DNA of 64,000 bases, taken from the NCBI RefSeq assembly GCF_019048065.1, contig NZ_CP077291.1, positions 2,542,001 through 2,606,000 of the forward strand, read 5' to 3'. The DNA is from Citrobacter farmeri. GTDB taxonomy: Bacteria; Pseudomonadota; Gammaproteobacteria; Enterobacterales; Enterobacteriaceae. Within the stretch, counting starts at the first letter, position 1. Each line of letters opens with the position of its first letter. Positions 17,434-27,476 of the stretch are shown one piece after another. The position numbers were made by a program, and so were the translations under genes. The notes beneath the pieces are model-generated. The model was not told where the DNA came from. It made no database searches and saw only the letters and a list, made by a program, of their open reading frames with translations.

Positions 17434-18723
17434 ATGTCGGATGAAAAATTTGATGCCATCGTCGTCGGTGCTGGCGTAGCGGGAACGGTGGCGGCGTACG
17501 TTATGGCAAAAGCCGGGCTCGATGTTCTGGTCATCGAGCGCGGCAACAGCGCAGGCAGTAAAAATATGACCGGGGGGCGTCTCTACGCCCACGTCATTGA
17601 GCGCATAATGCCCGGTTTTGGCCAGCAGGCCCCGGTTGAGCGTAAAGTTACCCGCGAGAAAATCTCGTTTATGACAGAAGAAAGCGCGACCACGCTGGAC
17701 TACCATCGCGAACAGGCGGATGTCCCTGGTCAGGCGTCCTACACCGTGTTGCGCAACCGCCTCGATCCGTGGCTGATGGAACAAGCTGAAGCGGTTGGCG
17801 CGCAGTTTATCCCCGGCGTACGTGTGGACGCGCTAATCCGTGAAGGTAACCAGGTGACTGGCGTGCAGGCCGGTGATGACATTCTCGAAGCCAACGTGGT
17901 GATCCTCGCCGATGGCGTCAATTCGATACTGGGACGTTCACTCGGCATGGTCCCTGCTTCGTCGGCGCATCATTACGCGGTAGGCGTGAAAGAGTTGATT
18001 GGCCTTTCCCCGGAACAAATCAACGATCGCTTTAACCTGTCCGGAAACGAAGGCGCGGCCTGGCTGTTCGCCGGTTCCCCGTCAAACGGTCTGATGGGCG
18101 GAGGGTTCCTCTATACCAACCGCGATTCCGTTTCTCTCGGCCTGGTATGTGGACTGGGTGATATGGCCCATGCGCAAAAAAGCGTGCCGCAGATGCTGGA
18201 AGATTTTAAACAGCACCCCGCCGTTCGTCCGTTGATTCAGGGCGGCAAGCTGCTGGAATACTCGGCGCACATGGTGCCGGAAGGCGGGCTGGCGATGGTA
18301 CCAGAGCTGGTCGGCGACGGCGTAATGATTGTCGGTGATGCCGCAGGCTTTTGCCTGAATCTCGGTTTCACAGTGCGCGGAATGGATTTAGCCATCGCCT
18401 CCGCCGAAGCGGCGGCACACGCGGCGATTGTCGCAAAAGAGCGCAACGATTTCTCTGCCCGCACGCTGGCGGAATACAAAAGCGAACTGGAAAAAGGGTG
18501 TGTCATGCGTGATATGCAGCATTTCCGCAAAATACCGGCGCTGATGGAAAACCCCCGCCTGTTCACTCAGTATCCCCGTATGGTGGCGGACATCATGAGC
18601 GACATGTTCACCATTGATGGCGGGCCGAATCAGCCGATGCGCAAAATGATCCTGTCGCATGCAAAACAGATAGGTCTGATGAATCTGCTGAAGGATGGCA
18701 TTAAGGGAGTCACCGCACTATGA
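17434..18723 (+). CDS. ydiS: ETF-quinone oxidoreductase-type flavoprotein YdiS (FixC-like)
   Basis: 429 residues with an N-terminal FAD Rossmann motif, VVGAGVAGTVAAYVMAKAG (GxGxxG at residues 12-17), a second FAD segment VMIVGDAAGF, and the FixC family tail. It takes electrons from the YdiQR flavoprotein to quinone together with YdiT; unlike mitochondrial ETF-QO the Fe-S part is a separate protein. The end overlaps the ydiT start as ATGA (18720-18723). Confidence 0.92.
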   Translation: MSDEKFDAIVVGAGVAGTVAAYVMAKAGLDVLVIERGNSAGSKNMTGGRLYAHVIERIMPGFGQQAPVERKVTREKISFMTEESATTLDYHREQADVPGQASYTVLRNRLDPWLMEQAEAVGAQFIPGVRVDALIREGNQVTGVQAGDDILEANVVILADGVNSILGRSLGMVPASSAHHYAVGVKELIGLSPEQINDRFNLSGNEGAAWLFAGSPSNGLMGGGFLYTNRDSVSLGLVCGLGDMAHAQKSVPQMLEDFKQHPAVRPLIQGGKLLEYSAHMVPEGGLAMVPELVGDGVMIVGDAAGFCLNLGFTVRGMDLAIASAEAAAHAAIVAKERNDFSARTLAEYKSELEKGCVMRDMQHFRKIPALMENPRLFTQYPRMVADIMSDMFTIDGGPNQPMRKMILSHAKQIGLMNLLKDGIKGVTAL

Positions 18724-19013
18724 GTCAGGAAAATCGCGTTAACGTAGACGTCAAGCTTGGCGTCAATAAATTCCATGTTGATGAAGGCCATCCGCACATC
18801 ATTCTGACGGCCAACCCGGACAGTAAAGAGTTTCAAAAATTGCTTAACGCCTGCCCCGCTGGACTCTATAAGCAGGATGAGGCGGGCACAATTCACTTTG
18901 ATTCCGCAGGCTGTCTGGAGTGCGGAACCTGTCGGGTGCTATGCGGTGAAACGATCCTCGAAAAATGGGAGTACCCCGCAGGCACTTTTGGCGTGGATTT
19001 TCGCTACGGCTGA
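18720..19013 (+). CDS. ydiT: Ferredoxin-like protein YdiT (FixX-like)
   Basis: 97 residues with a C-rich cluster CLECGTCRVLCGE at 65-77 and an earlier ACPAGLY at 44-50, as in FixX ferredoxins. It probably carries one 4Fe-4S cluster and works with YdiS. Translation is coupled to ydiS by the ATGA overlap. Confidence 0.92.
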   Translation: MSQENRVNVDVKLGVNKFHVDEGHPHIILTANPDSKEFQKLLNACPAGLYKQDEAGTIHFDSAGCLECGTCRVLCGETILEKWEYPAGTFGVDFRYG

Positions 19014-19033
19014 TACAGCTGATGGACACCAAT

Positions 19034-19066
19034 GCCGGAGAGTGACGCCTGGCGTCTTATCCGGCC
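19034..19066. repeat. REP-like element between ydiT and fadK
   Basis: GCCGGAGAGTGACG ... GGCGTCTTATCCGGCC, an imperfect REP-type palindrome in the 94-base gap before fadK. Confidence 0.6.
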
Positions 19067-19107
19067 GCCAACACCTCACTACCCACTTGATTTACCGGGA
19101 ATCTCCG

Positions 19108-20748
19108 ATGAGTGTCACATTAACGTTTGATGCCAGCCGGCGGGACGCATACCGCAAGCTTGGCTTTTGGGGCGATGCCTCGCTGGGAGACTACTGGCAG
19201 CAAACCGCGCGCAGCGTGCCGGATAAAATTGCCGTCGTGGATAGCCACGGCACGGCATTCACCTACGCCGCACTCGACCATGCAGCAAGCTGTCTGGCAA
19301 GCTGGATGCTGGCAAATGGCATCCAGCCCGGCGACCGCGTTGCTTTTCAGCTTCCAGGCTGGTGCGAATTTACCGTTATCTATCTCGCCTGCCTGAAAAC
19401 CGGCGCAGTATCCGTTCCCCTTCTGCCTGCCTGGCGTGAAGCCGAACTGGTATGGGTGCTGAACAAGTGCCAGGCGAAGCTGTTTTTCGCGCCAACCGTG
19501 TTTAAACAGACGCGTCCGGTCGATTTGATCTTGCCCCTGCAAAACCAGTTACCCCATTTGCAACACATTATCGGCGTCGATAAGCTGGCTCCGGCCACCA
19601 CCTCACTCGCCCTCAGCCAGATCGTGACGGACAGCGCACCGCTTGCCCGTCACATTCCGGTTCACGGTGACGAACTGGCCGCCGTGTTGTTTACCTCTGG
19701 CACCGAGGGAATGCCGAAAGGCGTCATGCTCAGCCACAACAATATTCTTGCCAGCGAGCGGGCCTATTGTGCGCGTCTGAATCTGACCTGGCTGGACGTC
19801 TTTCTGATGCCGGCGCCGCTGGGACACGCCACTGGTTTTTTACACGGCGTGACGGCACCGTTTCTGATCGGCGCACGCAGCGTGCTGCTGGATATTTTTA
19901 CCCCAACGGCCTGCCTTGAACTGTTGGAGCAACAGCGCTGTACCTGTGTGTTAGGGGCTACGCCGTTTGTTTACGATCTGCTGTGTACCGTTGAACAGCA
20001 GCCTGCCGATCTCTCTTCGCTGCGATTTTTTTTGTGCGGCGGCACCACTATTCCGAAGCGCATTGCCCGTGACTGCCAGCAGCGCGGCATTAAGCTGCTC
20101 AGCGTCTACGGCTCGACGGAAAGCTCGCCGCATGCGCTGGTGAACCTTGATGACCCACTCTCCCGGATGATGAATACCGACGGCTATGCCGCGGCGGGCG
20201 TGGAGATTAAGATTGTTGATGAAGCGCGTAACCCGGTTCCGCCCGGCGTTGAAGGAGAAGAGGCGTCACGCGGGCCGAACGTGTTTATGGGCTATCTCGA
20301 TGAACCAGAACTCACCGCCCGGGCGCTGGATAGCGAGGGCTGGTACTACAGCGGCGATCTCTGCCGGATGGACGAGGCGGGCTATATTAAGGTCACCGGA
20401 CGCAAAAAAGATATCATCGTCCGGGGCGGTGAAAACATCAGTAGTCGCGAGGTGGAGGATATTCTGTTACAGCATCCGCGCATTCACGATGCCTGTGTGG
20501 TTGCCATGCCGGATGAGCGTTTAGGTGAACGTTCCTGCGCCTACATCGTGCTGAAAGCACCGCATCATTCACTGTCACTGGAAGAGGTTGTTGCCTTCTT
20601 TAGCCGTAAACGTGTGGCGAAGTATAAGTATCCGGAGCACATCGTGGTGGTTGAAAAGTTGCCCAGAACAGCATCCGGGAAGATCCAGAAGTTCCTGTTA
20701 CGCCAGGATATTATTCAGCGTTTACACCAGGAGTATGTTGAGGCATAA
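19108..20748 (+). CDS. fadK: Short/medium-chain acyl-CoA ligase FadK
   Basis: 546 residues of the ANL adenylating family. The AMP-binding P-loop TSGTEGMPKG is at 196-205; YGSTESSP, YYSGDL and the C-terminal GRKKDIIVRGGENISS and PRTASGKIQKF (catalytic Lys) follow in order. In E. coli FadK activates short and medium fatty acids and acts in anaerobic beta-oxidation. The start at 19108 gives the family N-terminus; a longer frame overlapping ydiT is not used. It ends the ydiQRST-fadK unit. Confidence 0.92.
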   Translation: MSVTLTFDASRRDAYRKLGFWGDASLGDYWQQTARSVPDKIAVVDSHGTAFTYAALDHAASCLASWMLANGIQPGDRVAFQLPGWCEFTVIYLACLKTGAVSVPLLPAWREAELVWVLNKCQAKLFFAPTVFKQTRPVDLILPLQNQLPHLQHIIGVDKLAPATTSLALSQIVTDSAPLARHIPVHGDELAAVLFTSGTEGMPKGVMLSHNNILASERAYCARLNLTWLDVFLMPAPLGHATGFLHGVTAPFLIGARSVLLDIFTPTACLELLEQQRCTCVLGATPFVYDLLCTVEQQPADLSSLRFFLCGGTTIPKRIARDCQQRGIKLLSVYGSTESSPHALVNLDDPLSRMMNTDGYAAAGVEIKIVDEARNPVPPGVEGEEASRGPNVFMGYLDEPELTARALDSEGWYYSGDLCRMDEAGYIKVTGRKKDIIVRGGENISSREVEDILLQHPRIHDACVVAMPDERLGERSCAYIVLKAPHHSLSLEEVVAFFSRKRVAKYKYPEHIVVVEKLPRTASGKIQKFLLRQDIIQRLHQEYVEA

Positions 20749-20750
20749 AA

Positions 20751-20884
20751 CGCCGGATGGCGGCGTACCGCCTTATCCGGCCTACAGGGGCACTGCAATG
20801 GTATCAATTGCCGGATGGCGGCGTATCGCCATCCGGCATACAGGGAAATCGCGGCAGGCCTGATAAGCGTAGCGCCATCAGGCA
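20751..20884. repeat. BIME: three REP elements between fadK and ppsA
   Basis: Three REP palindromes lie in tandem: 20751-20784 (CGCCGGATGGCGGCG...), 20810-20840 (GCCGGATGGCGGCG...) and 20857-20884 (GGCCTGATAAGCGTAGCG...). The first two are Y/Z-like and the third is of the GCCTGATAAGCG type. They occupy the convergent gap and may end or protect both transcripts. Confidence 0.85.
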
Positions 20885-20889
20885 TTACA

Positions 20890-23268
20890 TTACTTCTTCA
20901 GTTCAGCCAGGCTCAGCCAGGTCTGGACAACGGTATCCGGGTTCAGCGACAGGCTGTCGATCCCCTCTTCCATCAGCCAGGCGGCAAAGTCTTCGTGGTC
21001 AGACGGACCCTGACCGCAAATCCCGACGTATTTCCCCTGTTTCTTCGCTGCGCGAATCGCCATCGACAGCAGCGCTTTCACCGCGTCGTTACGCTCATCA
21101 AACAGTTCAGACACCACGCCGGAGTCACGATCCAGACCCAGCGCCAGCTGCGTCATGTCGTTAGAGCCGATCGAGAAGCCGTCAAAGTATTGCAGGAACT
21201 GTTCAGCCAGCAGGGCGTTGGACGGGATCTCACACATCATGATGATCTTCAGGCCATTCTCACCGCGTTTCAGCCCCTGACGCGCCAGCTCTTCCACGAC
21301 CGCTTTTGCCTGCTCGACGGTACGCACGAATGGGATCATGATTTCGACGTTAGTCAGGCCCATATCGTTACGCACGCGTTTCACCGCGTCGCATTCCAGC
21401 GCAAAGCAGTCACGGAAGCTGTCCGACACATAGCGACCCGCACCGCGGAAGCCCAGCATCGGGTTCTCTTCATCCGGCTCGTAGCGTTCACCGCCGACCA
21501 GGTTCGCGTATTCGTTAGACTTAAAGTCTGACAGACGCACAATCACCCGTTTCGGCCAGAATGCTGCACCGAGGGTGGCGATCCCTTCCGTCAGGCGACC
21601 GACATAGAATTCACGCGGAGAATCAAAGCCTTTCATCATCTCGCGGATTTCGTTCTGCAGTTTGGCATCCTGGGAGTCAAACTCCAGCAGCGCACGCGGG
21701 TGTACGCCGATCATACGGTTGATGATAAATTCCAGACGCGCCAGGCCAACGCCTTCGTTAGGCAGACAGGCAAAGTCAAATGCCCTGTCCGGGTTACCGA
21801 CGTTCATCATCACCTTCAGCGGCAGATCCGGCATAGTATCGACGCTGGAGCTCTTAACGCTGAAGTCGAGCAGGTCAGCGTACACGTAGCCTGTGTCACC
21901 TTCCGCGCAGGAAACGGTGACCTTTTCGTCATCCTTCATGCGTTCAGTGGCATCGCCACAGCCGACCACCGCCGGAATACCCAACTCACGTGCGATAATG
22001 GCGGCGTGGCAGGTACGACCACCACGGTTAGTGACAATCGCGGCCGCTTTTTTCATGATCGGTTCCCAGTCCGGGTCGGTCATGTCAGTCACCAGCACGT
22101 CGCCTGGCTCAATGCGGTTCATCTCGCTGATGTCGTGAATCACTTTTACCGGACCCGCACCAATGCGGTGGCCGATGGCTCGTCCTTCCGCAATGATTTT
22201 GCCCTGCGCGTGCAGCGTATAACGCTCCATTACCTGGCCGCGGGAACGCACGGTTTCCGGACGCGCCTGTACGATGAACAGCTTGCCGGTATGACCGTCT
22301 TTCGCCCACTCGATGTCCATTGGACGACCGTAGTGTTTCTCGATCTGTACTGCCTGCTTCGCCAGTTCCTGCACTTCTTCGTTGGTCAGAGAGAAAATGT
22401 CACGGCTTTCCTGCGGCACATCTTCAATGGTGACCTGTTTGCCATGCTCCTGGGTCGGGGCATAGACCATGCGGATTTTTTTCGAACCCATCGTGCGACG
22501 CACAATAGATGGACGGTTGGCCGCCAGCGTCGGTTTGTGGACGTAGAACTCATCCGGGTTCACCGCGCCCTGCACCACCATCTCACCCAGCCCCCATGCC
22601 GAGGTGATGAACACCACTTGATCGAAGCCGGATTCGGTGTCGATGGAGAACATCACGCCGGAGGAAGCCAGATCGGAACGCACCATCCGTTGAACGCCCG
22701 CAGAGAGCGCCACGCCACGGTGATCGTAGCCCTGGTGAACACGATAGGAGATCGCGCGGTCATTAAACAGCGACGCGAAGACGTGCTTCACGGCGACCAG
22801 TACCGCGTCAAAGCCCTGGACGTTGAGGAAGGTTTCCTGCTGACCGGCAAAAGAGGCGTCCGGCATATCTTCCGCCGTTGCAGAAGAACGTACGGCGAAA
22901 GAAGCATGTTGATCGTCCGCGGAGAGTTGCGCGTAGGCATCGCGGATAGCATTTTCCAGCTCAGGCTGGAAAGGAGTGTCGATAATCCACTGGCGGATCT
23001 GCGCGCCAGCCTTCGCTAACGCGGTAACATCATCAATATCCGTTTGATCCAGCAGTTCATAGATGCGCTGGTTTACACCGCTTTGGTCCAGAAACTGATT
23101 AAACGCATCGGCGGTTGTGGCAAAACCATTCGGTACCGATACACCCATACCGGAAAGGTTAGTAATCATTTCACCCAGGGAGGCATTTTTGCCCCCAACT
23201 CTGTCTACATCATTCATGCCGAGTTGGTTATACCAAAGCACCAGCGGTGACGAGCCATTGTTGGACAT
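20890..23268 (-). CDS. ppsA: Phosphoenolpyruvate synthase
   Basis: 792 residues. It makes PEP from pyruvate and ATP in gluconeogenesis. The N-terminal ATP-grasp domain ([10 protein letters not shown]) is followed by the swivelling phosphohistidine domain ([14 protein letters not shown], His near 421) and the C-terminal PEP-binding TIM barrel with [16 protein letters not shown] and the CGQGPSDH cysteine. Activated by Cra (site at 23356-23369). Its divergent neighbour PpsR controls its activity by phosphorylation. Confidence 0.97.
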   Translation of the reverse strand: MSNNGSSPLVLWYNQLGMNDVDRVGGKNASLGEMITNLSGMGVSVPNGFATTADAFNQFLDQSGVNQRIYELLDQTDIDDVTALAKAGAQIRQWIIDTPFQPELENAIRDAYAQLSADDQHASFAVRSSATAEDMPDASFAGQQETFLNVQGFDAVLVAVKHVFASLFNDRAISYRVHQGYDHRGVALSAGVQRMVRSDLASSGVMFSIDTESGFDQVVFITSAWGLGEMVVQGAVNPDEFYVHKPTLAANRPSIVRRTMGSKKIRMVYAPTQEHGKQVTIEDVPQESRDIFSLTNEEVQELAKQAVQIEKHYGRPMDIEWAKDGHTGKLFIVQARPETVRSRGQVMERYTLHAQGKIIAEGRAIGHRIGAGPVKVIHDISEMNRIEPGDVLVTDMTDPDWEPIMKKAAAIVTNRGGRTCHAAIIARELGIPAVVGCGDATERMKDDEKVTVSCAEGDTGYVYADLLDFSVKSSSVDTMPDLPLKVMMNVGNPDRAFDFACLPNEGVGLARLEFIINRMIGVHPRALLEFDSQDAKLQNEIREMMKGFDSPREFYVGRLTEGIATLGAAFWPKRVIVRLSDFKSNEYANLVGGERYEPDEENPMLGFRGAGRYVSDSFRDCFALECDAVKRVRNDMGLTNVEIMIPFVRTVEQAKAVVEELARQGLKRGENGLKIIMMCEIPSNALLAEQFLQYFDGFSIGSNDMTQLALGLDRDSGVVSELFDERNDAVKALLSMAIRAAKKQGKYVGICGQGPSDHEDFAAWLMEEGIDSLSLNPDTVVQTWLSLAELKK

Positions 23269-23602
23269 CGAACAATCCTTTTGTGATAAATGAACGAGTT
23301 TAGGAAACGCTTAATTACGTATTTATCTTTGCATATTTACCCCGCTTAAAAAAACGGTGAATCGTTCAAGCAAATATATTTTTTATTTTTTCGGACAGTT
23401 TACCCATTTGCGCAAACCCGCGAGTGGCGGGCGATCCCCACAAAATGTGTCGGTATAAACATCTGTTCCAGAAAATGAAATGTACATTTCATAAAATATA
23501 AAAATGCCATTTCACTTTTAAAATAAGCGTTATTTTCTACGCTTCGGAGTAATTTTAATTTATGCTTTCAGAGAATTATGACTGACTTTCAGGGTGTGAA
23601 AA
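23269..23602. promoter_or_regulatory. Divergent ppsA/ppsR control region
   Basis: 334 bases, AT-rich, holding both promoters. It contains the Cra site at 23356-23369 and several AT-rich repeats (TTCATAAAATATAAAAATG). No gene is supported. Confidence 0.6.
23356..23369 (+). promoter_or_regulatory. Cra (FruR) operator upstream of ppsA
   Basis: GGTGAATCGTTCAA fits the Cra consensus RSTGAAWCSNTHHW at every position and lies 88 bases before ppsA. In E. coli Cra activates ppsA from an upstream site, consistent with this placement. Confidence 0.8.
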
Positions 23603-24436
23603 ATGGATAATGCTGTAGATCGTCACGTATTTTATATTTCCGATGGAACGGCAATTACCGCTGAAGTGTTGGGCCATGCGGTGATGTCGCAATTCCCGGT
23701 CACTATCAGCAGTATCACGCTACCGTTTGTCGAAAATGAGAACCGTGCCCGTGCCGTTAAGGACCAGATCGACGCCATTTTTCAACAAACCGGTGTGCGT
23801 CCACTGGTGTTCTATTCGATTGTATTGCCGGAAATCCGTTCCATCATCCTGCAAAGTGAAGGCTTCTGCCAGGATATCGTGCAGGCGCTGATCACCCCAC
23901 TGCAACACGAGATGAAGCTCTACCCCACGCCGATTGCCCACCGGACTCACGGGCTGAATCCGGGTAATCTGATCAAGTACGATGCGCGGATCGCCGCCAT
24001 TGATTACACCCTTGCCCACGACGATGGCATTTCGTTGCGCAACCTCGACCAGGCGCAGGTCATTTTGTTGGGCGTCTCGCGCTGCGGCAAAACGCCCACC
24101 AGTCTCTATCTGGCGATGCAGTTTGGCATCCGCGCGGCGAACTCCCCCTTTATTGCCGATGACATGGACAATCTGGTTCTGCCCGCGTCGTTAAAACCCC
24201 TGCAACATAAGCTGTTTGGCCTGACGATTGACCCGGAACGTCTGGCTGCTATCCGCGAAGAACGCCGGGAAAACAGCCGCTACGCCTCCCTGCGCCAGTG
24301 CCGTATGGAAGTGGCCGAAGTCGAGGCGCTCTATCGTAAAAACCAGATCCCGTGGCTGAACAGTACTAACTATTCGGTTGAAGAGATTGCGACCAAAATC
24401 CTCGACATCATGGGACTGAGTCGACGCATGTACTAA
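23603..24436 (+). CDS. ppsR: PEP synthase regulatory protein PpsR (kinase/pyrophosphorylase)
   Basis: 277 residues of the DUF299 bifunctional family, which uses ADP to phosphorylate and Pi to dephosphorylate a threonine next to the catalytic His of PpsA. The P-loop [11 protein letters not shown] is at 157-167. It starts [21 protein letters not shown], the family N-terminus. Its last bases overlap the TrpR operator of aroH. Confidence 0.95.
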   Translation: MDNAVDRHVFYISDGTAITAEVLGHAVMSQFPVTISSITLPFVENENRARAVKDQIDAIFQQTGVRPLVFYSIVLPEIRSIILQSEGFCQDIVQALITPLQHEMKLYPTPIAHRTHGLNPGNLIKYDARIAAIDYTLAHDDGISLRNLDQAQVILLGVSRCGKTPTSLYLAMQFGIRAANSPFIADDMDNLVLPASLKPLQHKLFGLTIDPERLAAIREERRENSRYASLRQCRMEVAEVEALYRKNQIPWLNSTNYSVEEIATKILDIMGLSRRMY

Positions 24437-24448
24437 CAAACTAGTTCA
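24428..24448 (+). promoter_or_regulatory. TrpR operator of aroH
   Basis: TGTACTAACAAACTAGTTCA resembles the trp operator consensus (GTACTAGTTAACTAGTAC) with its ACTAN4-5CTAGT core. It overlaps the ppsR stop codon and lies about 150 bases before aroH. The E. coli aroH gene has a TrpR site at the same place. Confidence 0.8.
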
Positions 24449-24592
24449 CGAGTTCTGTTTTTTTGTTATCATACCGTTCTGCCGCGAGGTGTGATCCACC
24501 TCGCACTTGAAATCAGCAGGGATTGGTTTAAGGTTGTGCCCATCACTTCCCGGTACCTCTGCCGTAGAAGCCACAAATTTCTGAGAATTGTC

Positions 24593-25639
24593 ATGAACAG
24601 AACCGATGAACTGCGTACCGCGCGTATAGACAGTCTGGTTACGCCCGCTGAACTTGCGCAACGGCATCCTGTGTCGTCCGCCGTCGCCAGCCACGTCACC
24701 GACTCCCGACGCCGGATAGAAAGAATACTGAATGGTGAAGACCGCCGTTTGCTGGTCATTGTCGGGCCGTGCTCCATTCACGACCTCGATGCCGCCCTGG
24801 AGTACGCCACGCGTTTACAGGCGCTGCGTACTCAGCACCAGGCGCGCCTGGAAATTGTCATGCGCACCTATTTTGAAAAGCCACGCACTGTCGTCGGCTG
24901 GAAAGGTCTCATCTCCGATCCGGACCTCAATGGCAGCTATCGCGTGAACCACGGTATTGAACTGGCACGCAAACTGCTGTTGCAGGTCAATGAACTGGGT
25001 ATTCCGACCGCTACGGAATTTCTCGATATGGTGACCGGGCAATTTATTGCCGATCTGATCAGTTGGGGCGCCATTGGCGCGCGAACCACCGAAAGCCAGA
25101 TCCACCGAGAAATGGCCTCAGCACTTTCCTGCCCGGTCGGCTTTAAAAACGGCACCGACGGAAATACCCGTATCGCCGTGGACGCAATTCGTGCCTCCCG
25201 CGCCAGTCATATGTTCCTCTCGCCTGATAAAACCGGTCAGATGACCATTTACCAGACCAGCGGTAACCCCTATGGCCATATCATTATGCGTGGCGGCAAA
25301 AAGCCGAACTACCATGCTGAAGATATTGCGGCGGCCTGCGATACACTGCATGAATTTGATCTACCTGAACATCTGGTCGTTGATTTCAGCCACGGCAACT
25401 GTCAGAAACAACATCGTCGTCAGTTGGATGTCTGTGATGATATTTGCCAGCAGATCCGGAACGGTTCAACTGCTATCGCCGGCATTATGGCGGAAAGCTT
25501 TTTGCGCGAAGGTACGCAGAAAATCGTCAGTGGACAGCCGCTGGTCTACGGTCAATCAATCACCGATCCTTGCCTTAACTGGGAAGACACTGAACTGCTG
25601 CTGAGCAAACTGGCCTCCGCGGTTGACAGTCGTTTCTGA
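24593..25639 (+). CDS. aroH: Trp-sensitive DAHP synthase AroH
   Basis: 348 residues, type I DAHP synthase that joins PEP and erythrose 4-phosphate to start the shikimate pathway. The motifs IGPCSIHD-like VGPCSIHD, GARTTESQIHREMASAL, PVGFKNGTDGN, IIMRGGKKPNYH and DFSHGNCQKQ are all present. The TrpR operator upstream identifies it as the Trp-regulated isozyme. The ATG at 24593 gives the family N-terminus MNRTDELRTARI; an in-frame extension through the leader is rejected. Confidence 0.96.
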   Translation: MNRTDELRTARIDSLVTPAELAQRHPVSSAVASHVTDSRRRIERILNGEDRRLLVIVGPCSIHDLDAALEYATRLQALRTQHQARLEIVMRTYFEKPRTVVGWKGLISDPDLNGSYRVNHGIELARKLLLQVNELGIPTATEFLDMVTGQFIADLISWGAIGARTTESQIHREMASALSCPVGFKNGTDGNTRIAVDAIRASRASHMFLSPDKTGQMTIYQTSGNPYGHIIMRGGKKPNYHAEDIAAACDTLHEFDLPEHLVVDFSHGNCQKQHRRQLDVCDDICQQIRNGSTAIAGIMAESFLREGTQKIVSGQPLVYGQSITDPCLNWEDTELLLSKLASAVDSRF

Positions 25640-25641
25640 TC

Positions 25642-25678
25642 GCCCGCCCATCCTTTCGGGGGTGGGCAATTCTTCTTC
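25642..25678 (+). terminator. Terminator of aroH
   Basis: Stem GCCCGCCC/GGGTGGGC around ATCCTTTCGG, followed by a short T-rich stretch AATTCTTCTTC just after the aroH stop. Confidence 0.65.
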
Positions 25679-25729
25679 CCATTTCGCAAACTACCACATT
25701 TAATACTTGTTGTTGCTGAGCACATTATT

Positions 25730-25748
25730 GATAATAAAAATCATTGTT
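25730..25748 (+). promoter_or_regulatory. Fur box upstream of ydiE
   Basis: GATAATAAAAATCATTGTT matches 15 of 19 positions of the Fur consensus and lies about 35 bases before the ydiE ATG. A second AT-rich half-site follows (ATTAATTATTATTAAT). Confidence 0.6.
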
Positions 25749-25782
25749 ACATTAATTATTATTAATCAGCCGCGATACCCGT

Positions 25783-25965
25783 ATGGATAACATTGAATCA
25801 CCCCGCCTTAAGGAACAAGAAAACGCGGCTCCCCCGCCTGCCCCCATCCGCAAGATCAGCAGTCAGCAGCTGTTAGGTGATGACGGCAAGGTGATTATCG
25901 ATCACGACGGTCAGGAATACCTGCTGCGTCGAACGCAGGCAGGTAAACTCTTGCTGACCAAGTAG
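25783..25965 (+). CDS. ydiE: HemP/YdiE family small protein
   Basis: 60 residues. The C-terminal part, [38 protein letters not shown] from residue 23, is the HemP (PF10636) fold; the acidic, proline-rich N-terminus is variable. HemP proteins are iron-regulated and linked to heme uptake, in some species as an activator. The Fur box upstream supports iron control. It ends four bases before the convergent selO stop. Confidence 0.85.
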   Translation: MDNIESPRLKEQENAAPPPAPIRKISSQQLLGDDGKVIIDHDGQEYLLRRTQAGKLLLTK

Positions 25966-25969
25966 AACA

Positions 25970-27415
25970 TCAACTTGAACAGCTGACTTCCAGACGCTTT
26001 CCCCAGTCCGGCGGACGCTGGCTGTAGTCATCATTGCGCTCACGGAAAGGCTCCCGCAGTACGGCGTGTAAGCGATGCAGCTCGCGCATATCGCCTTTTT
26101 CCGCCGCCTCGATGGCCCGCTGCGCCAGCCAGTTACGTAACACCACGCACGGATTAGCGCTCAGCATCAACGACTGGCGCGCCGCATCATCGACTTCATC
26201 GCGTTGTAAACGCGTTCTGTAACGTGTAAACCAGTCATCAAAGGCGGCACGATCGATAAATTCATCGCGCAAGGGCGATGCACTGCTCTGCTGCTCGGTG
26301 ACGCTCAGCATGCGGAAAGTACGGGTATAGTCACTGCGCTCGCGAGCCATCAGACTGAACAATTCGTTCAGCAGGTTGTTATCATCTTTTTGCTCGGTCA
26401 TGAAGCCCAGTTTCTGCCGCATCCGCTGGCCATAGCGGGTCAGTAACGCCACCTGGTAACCATCGAGGGCATCATTCAGCGCTTCAACGCTGATGAAAGG
26501 CGACAGGCTTTGCGCGAGCCGCTGAAGATTCCACAGGCCTACTGCTGGTTGATTATCGAAGCTATAGCGCCCCTGGTGGTCAGAATGGTTACAAATGAAT
26601 CCGGGCTCATAATCATCCAGGAAACCAAACGGACCGTAGTCCATCGTCAGCCCGAGAATCGACATGTTATCGGTGTTCATCACCCCATGTGCAAAGCCTA
26701 CGGTTTGCCAGTCGGCTATCAGTGACGCGGTTCGTACAACCACATCGCGAAACCAGAGAATGTACTTATCGGCTTCATGCTGGAGATGCGGCCAGTAATG
26801 GCGAATCGCGAAATCCGCCAGCTGCTGAACGTTTTCCGGCTCGCGGCGATAATAGAAGTGCTCGAAATGACCGAAGCGCATGTGGCTTTGCGCCAGTCGC
26901 ATCAGCATCGCCCCCGCTTCCACCGATTCACGGTAAACCGGCGTCTCGCTGGTGACAATCGCCAGCGCCCGGGTCGTTGGTATCCCCAGATAGTGCATCG
27001 CTTCACTGGCGAGGCTTTCACGAATAGTGGAACGCAACACTGCACGACCATCACCCATACGTGAATACGGCGTCAGACCCGCACCTTTCAGATGCCAGTC
27101 CATCGTACTGCCATCGGCAAGCAATTGCTCACCCAGTAAAATGCCACGCCCGTCGCCCAGTTGCCCCGCCCAGACGCCAAACTGATGGCCGCTGTAAACC
27201 TGCGCCAGCGGAGACATCCCCGCTAACAGCGTTTCGCCGCCCCAGACACCCGCCGGGGCATCAGGAGGAAAAAAAAGTGAATCGGGAATACCCAGGTGTT
27301 CGGCAAGCACATCATTGTGCCAAACCAGTCGTGAATTATTCAGCGGCGTTGGCGACAGTGCGGTAAATGTTGCTGGCAGTTCATCGCGCCAGCGGGTTGT
27401 AAAAGACAGGGTCAT
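25970..27415 (-). CDS. selO: Protein AMPylase / pseudokinase SelO
   Basis: 481 residues of the SelO (UPF0061, YdiU) family. It transfers AMP to Ser/Thr/Tyr of target proteins, acting in oxidative stress. The kinase-like fold holds the GDGRA-type P-loop ([12 protein letters not shown]), the catalytic HGVMNTDN segment and the metal-binding DYGPFGFLD. The C-terminus ends in cysteine-containing CSS where eukaryotic SelO has selenocysteine. No upstream neighbour on the same strand is close. Confidence 0.93.
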   Translation of the reverse strand: MTLSFTTRWRDELPATFTALSPTPLNNSRLVWHNDVLAEHLGIPDSLFFPPDAPAGVWGGETLLAGMSPLAQVYSGHQFGVWAGQLGDGRGILLGEQLLADGSTMDWHLKGAGLTPYSRMGDGRAVLRSTIRESLASEAMHYLGIPTTRALAIVTSETPVYRESVEAGAMLMRLAQSHMRFGHFEHFYYRREPENVQQLADFAIRHYWPHLQHEADKYILWFRDVVVRTASLIADWQTVGFAHGVMNTDNMSILGLTMDYGPFGFLDDYEPGFICNHSDHQGRYSFDNQPAVGLWNLQRLAQSLSPFISVEALNDALDGYQVALLTRYGQRMRQKLGFMTEQKDDNNLLNELFSLMARERSDYTRTFRMLSVTEQQSSASPLRDEFIDRAAFDDWFTRYRTRLQRDEVDDAARQSLMLSANPCVVLRNWLAQRAIEAAEKGDMRELHRLHAVLREPFRERNDDYSQRPPDWGKRLEVSCSS

Positions 27416-27476
27416 AGGGCCTCCTGTCTGTAGTGTAGACGGTTAACACCGGCATAAACACCAGCAAACAGAAAGG

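Noticed and set aside
18877..19107. N-terminal extension of fadK into ydiT
   Set aside because: The extension overlaps ydiT in another frame and contains the REP-like element; the ATG at 19108 gives the family N-terminus.
21700..23019. 439-codon plus-strand frame opposite ppsA
   Set aside because: It lies entirely inside the well-supported ppsA gene, has a His/Arg-rich composition typical of antisense frames and has no start signal.
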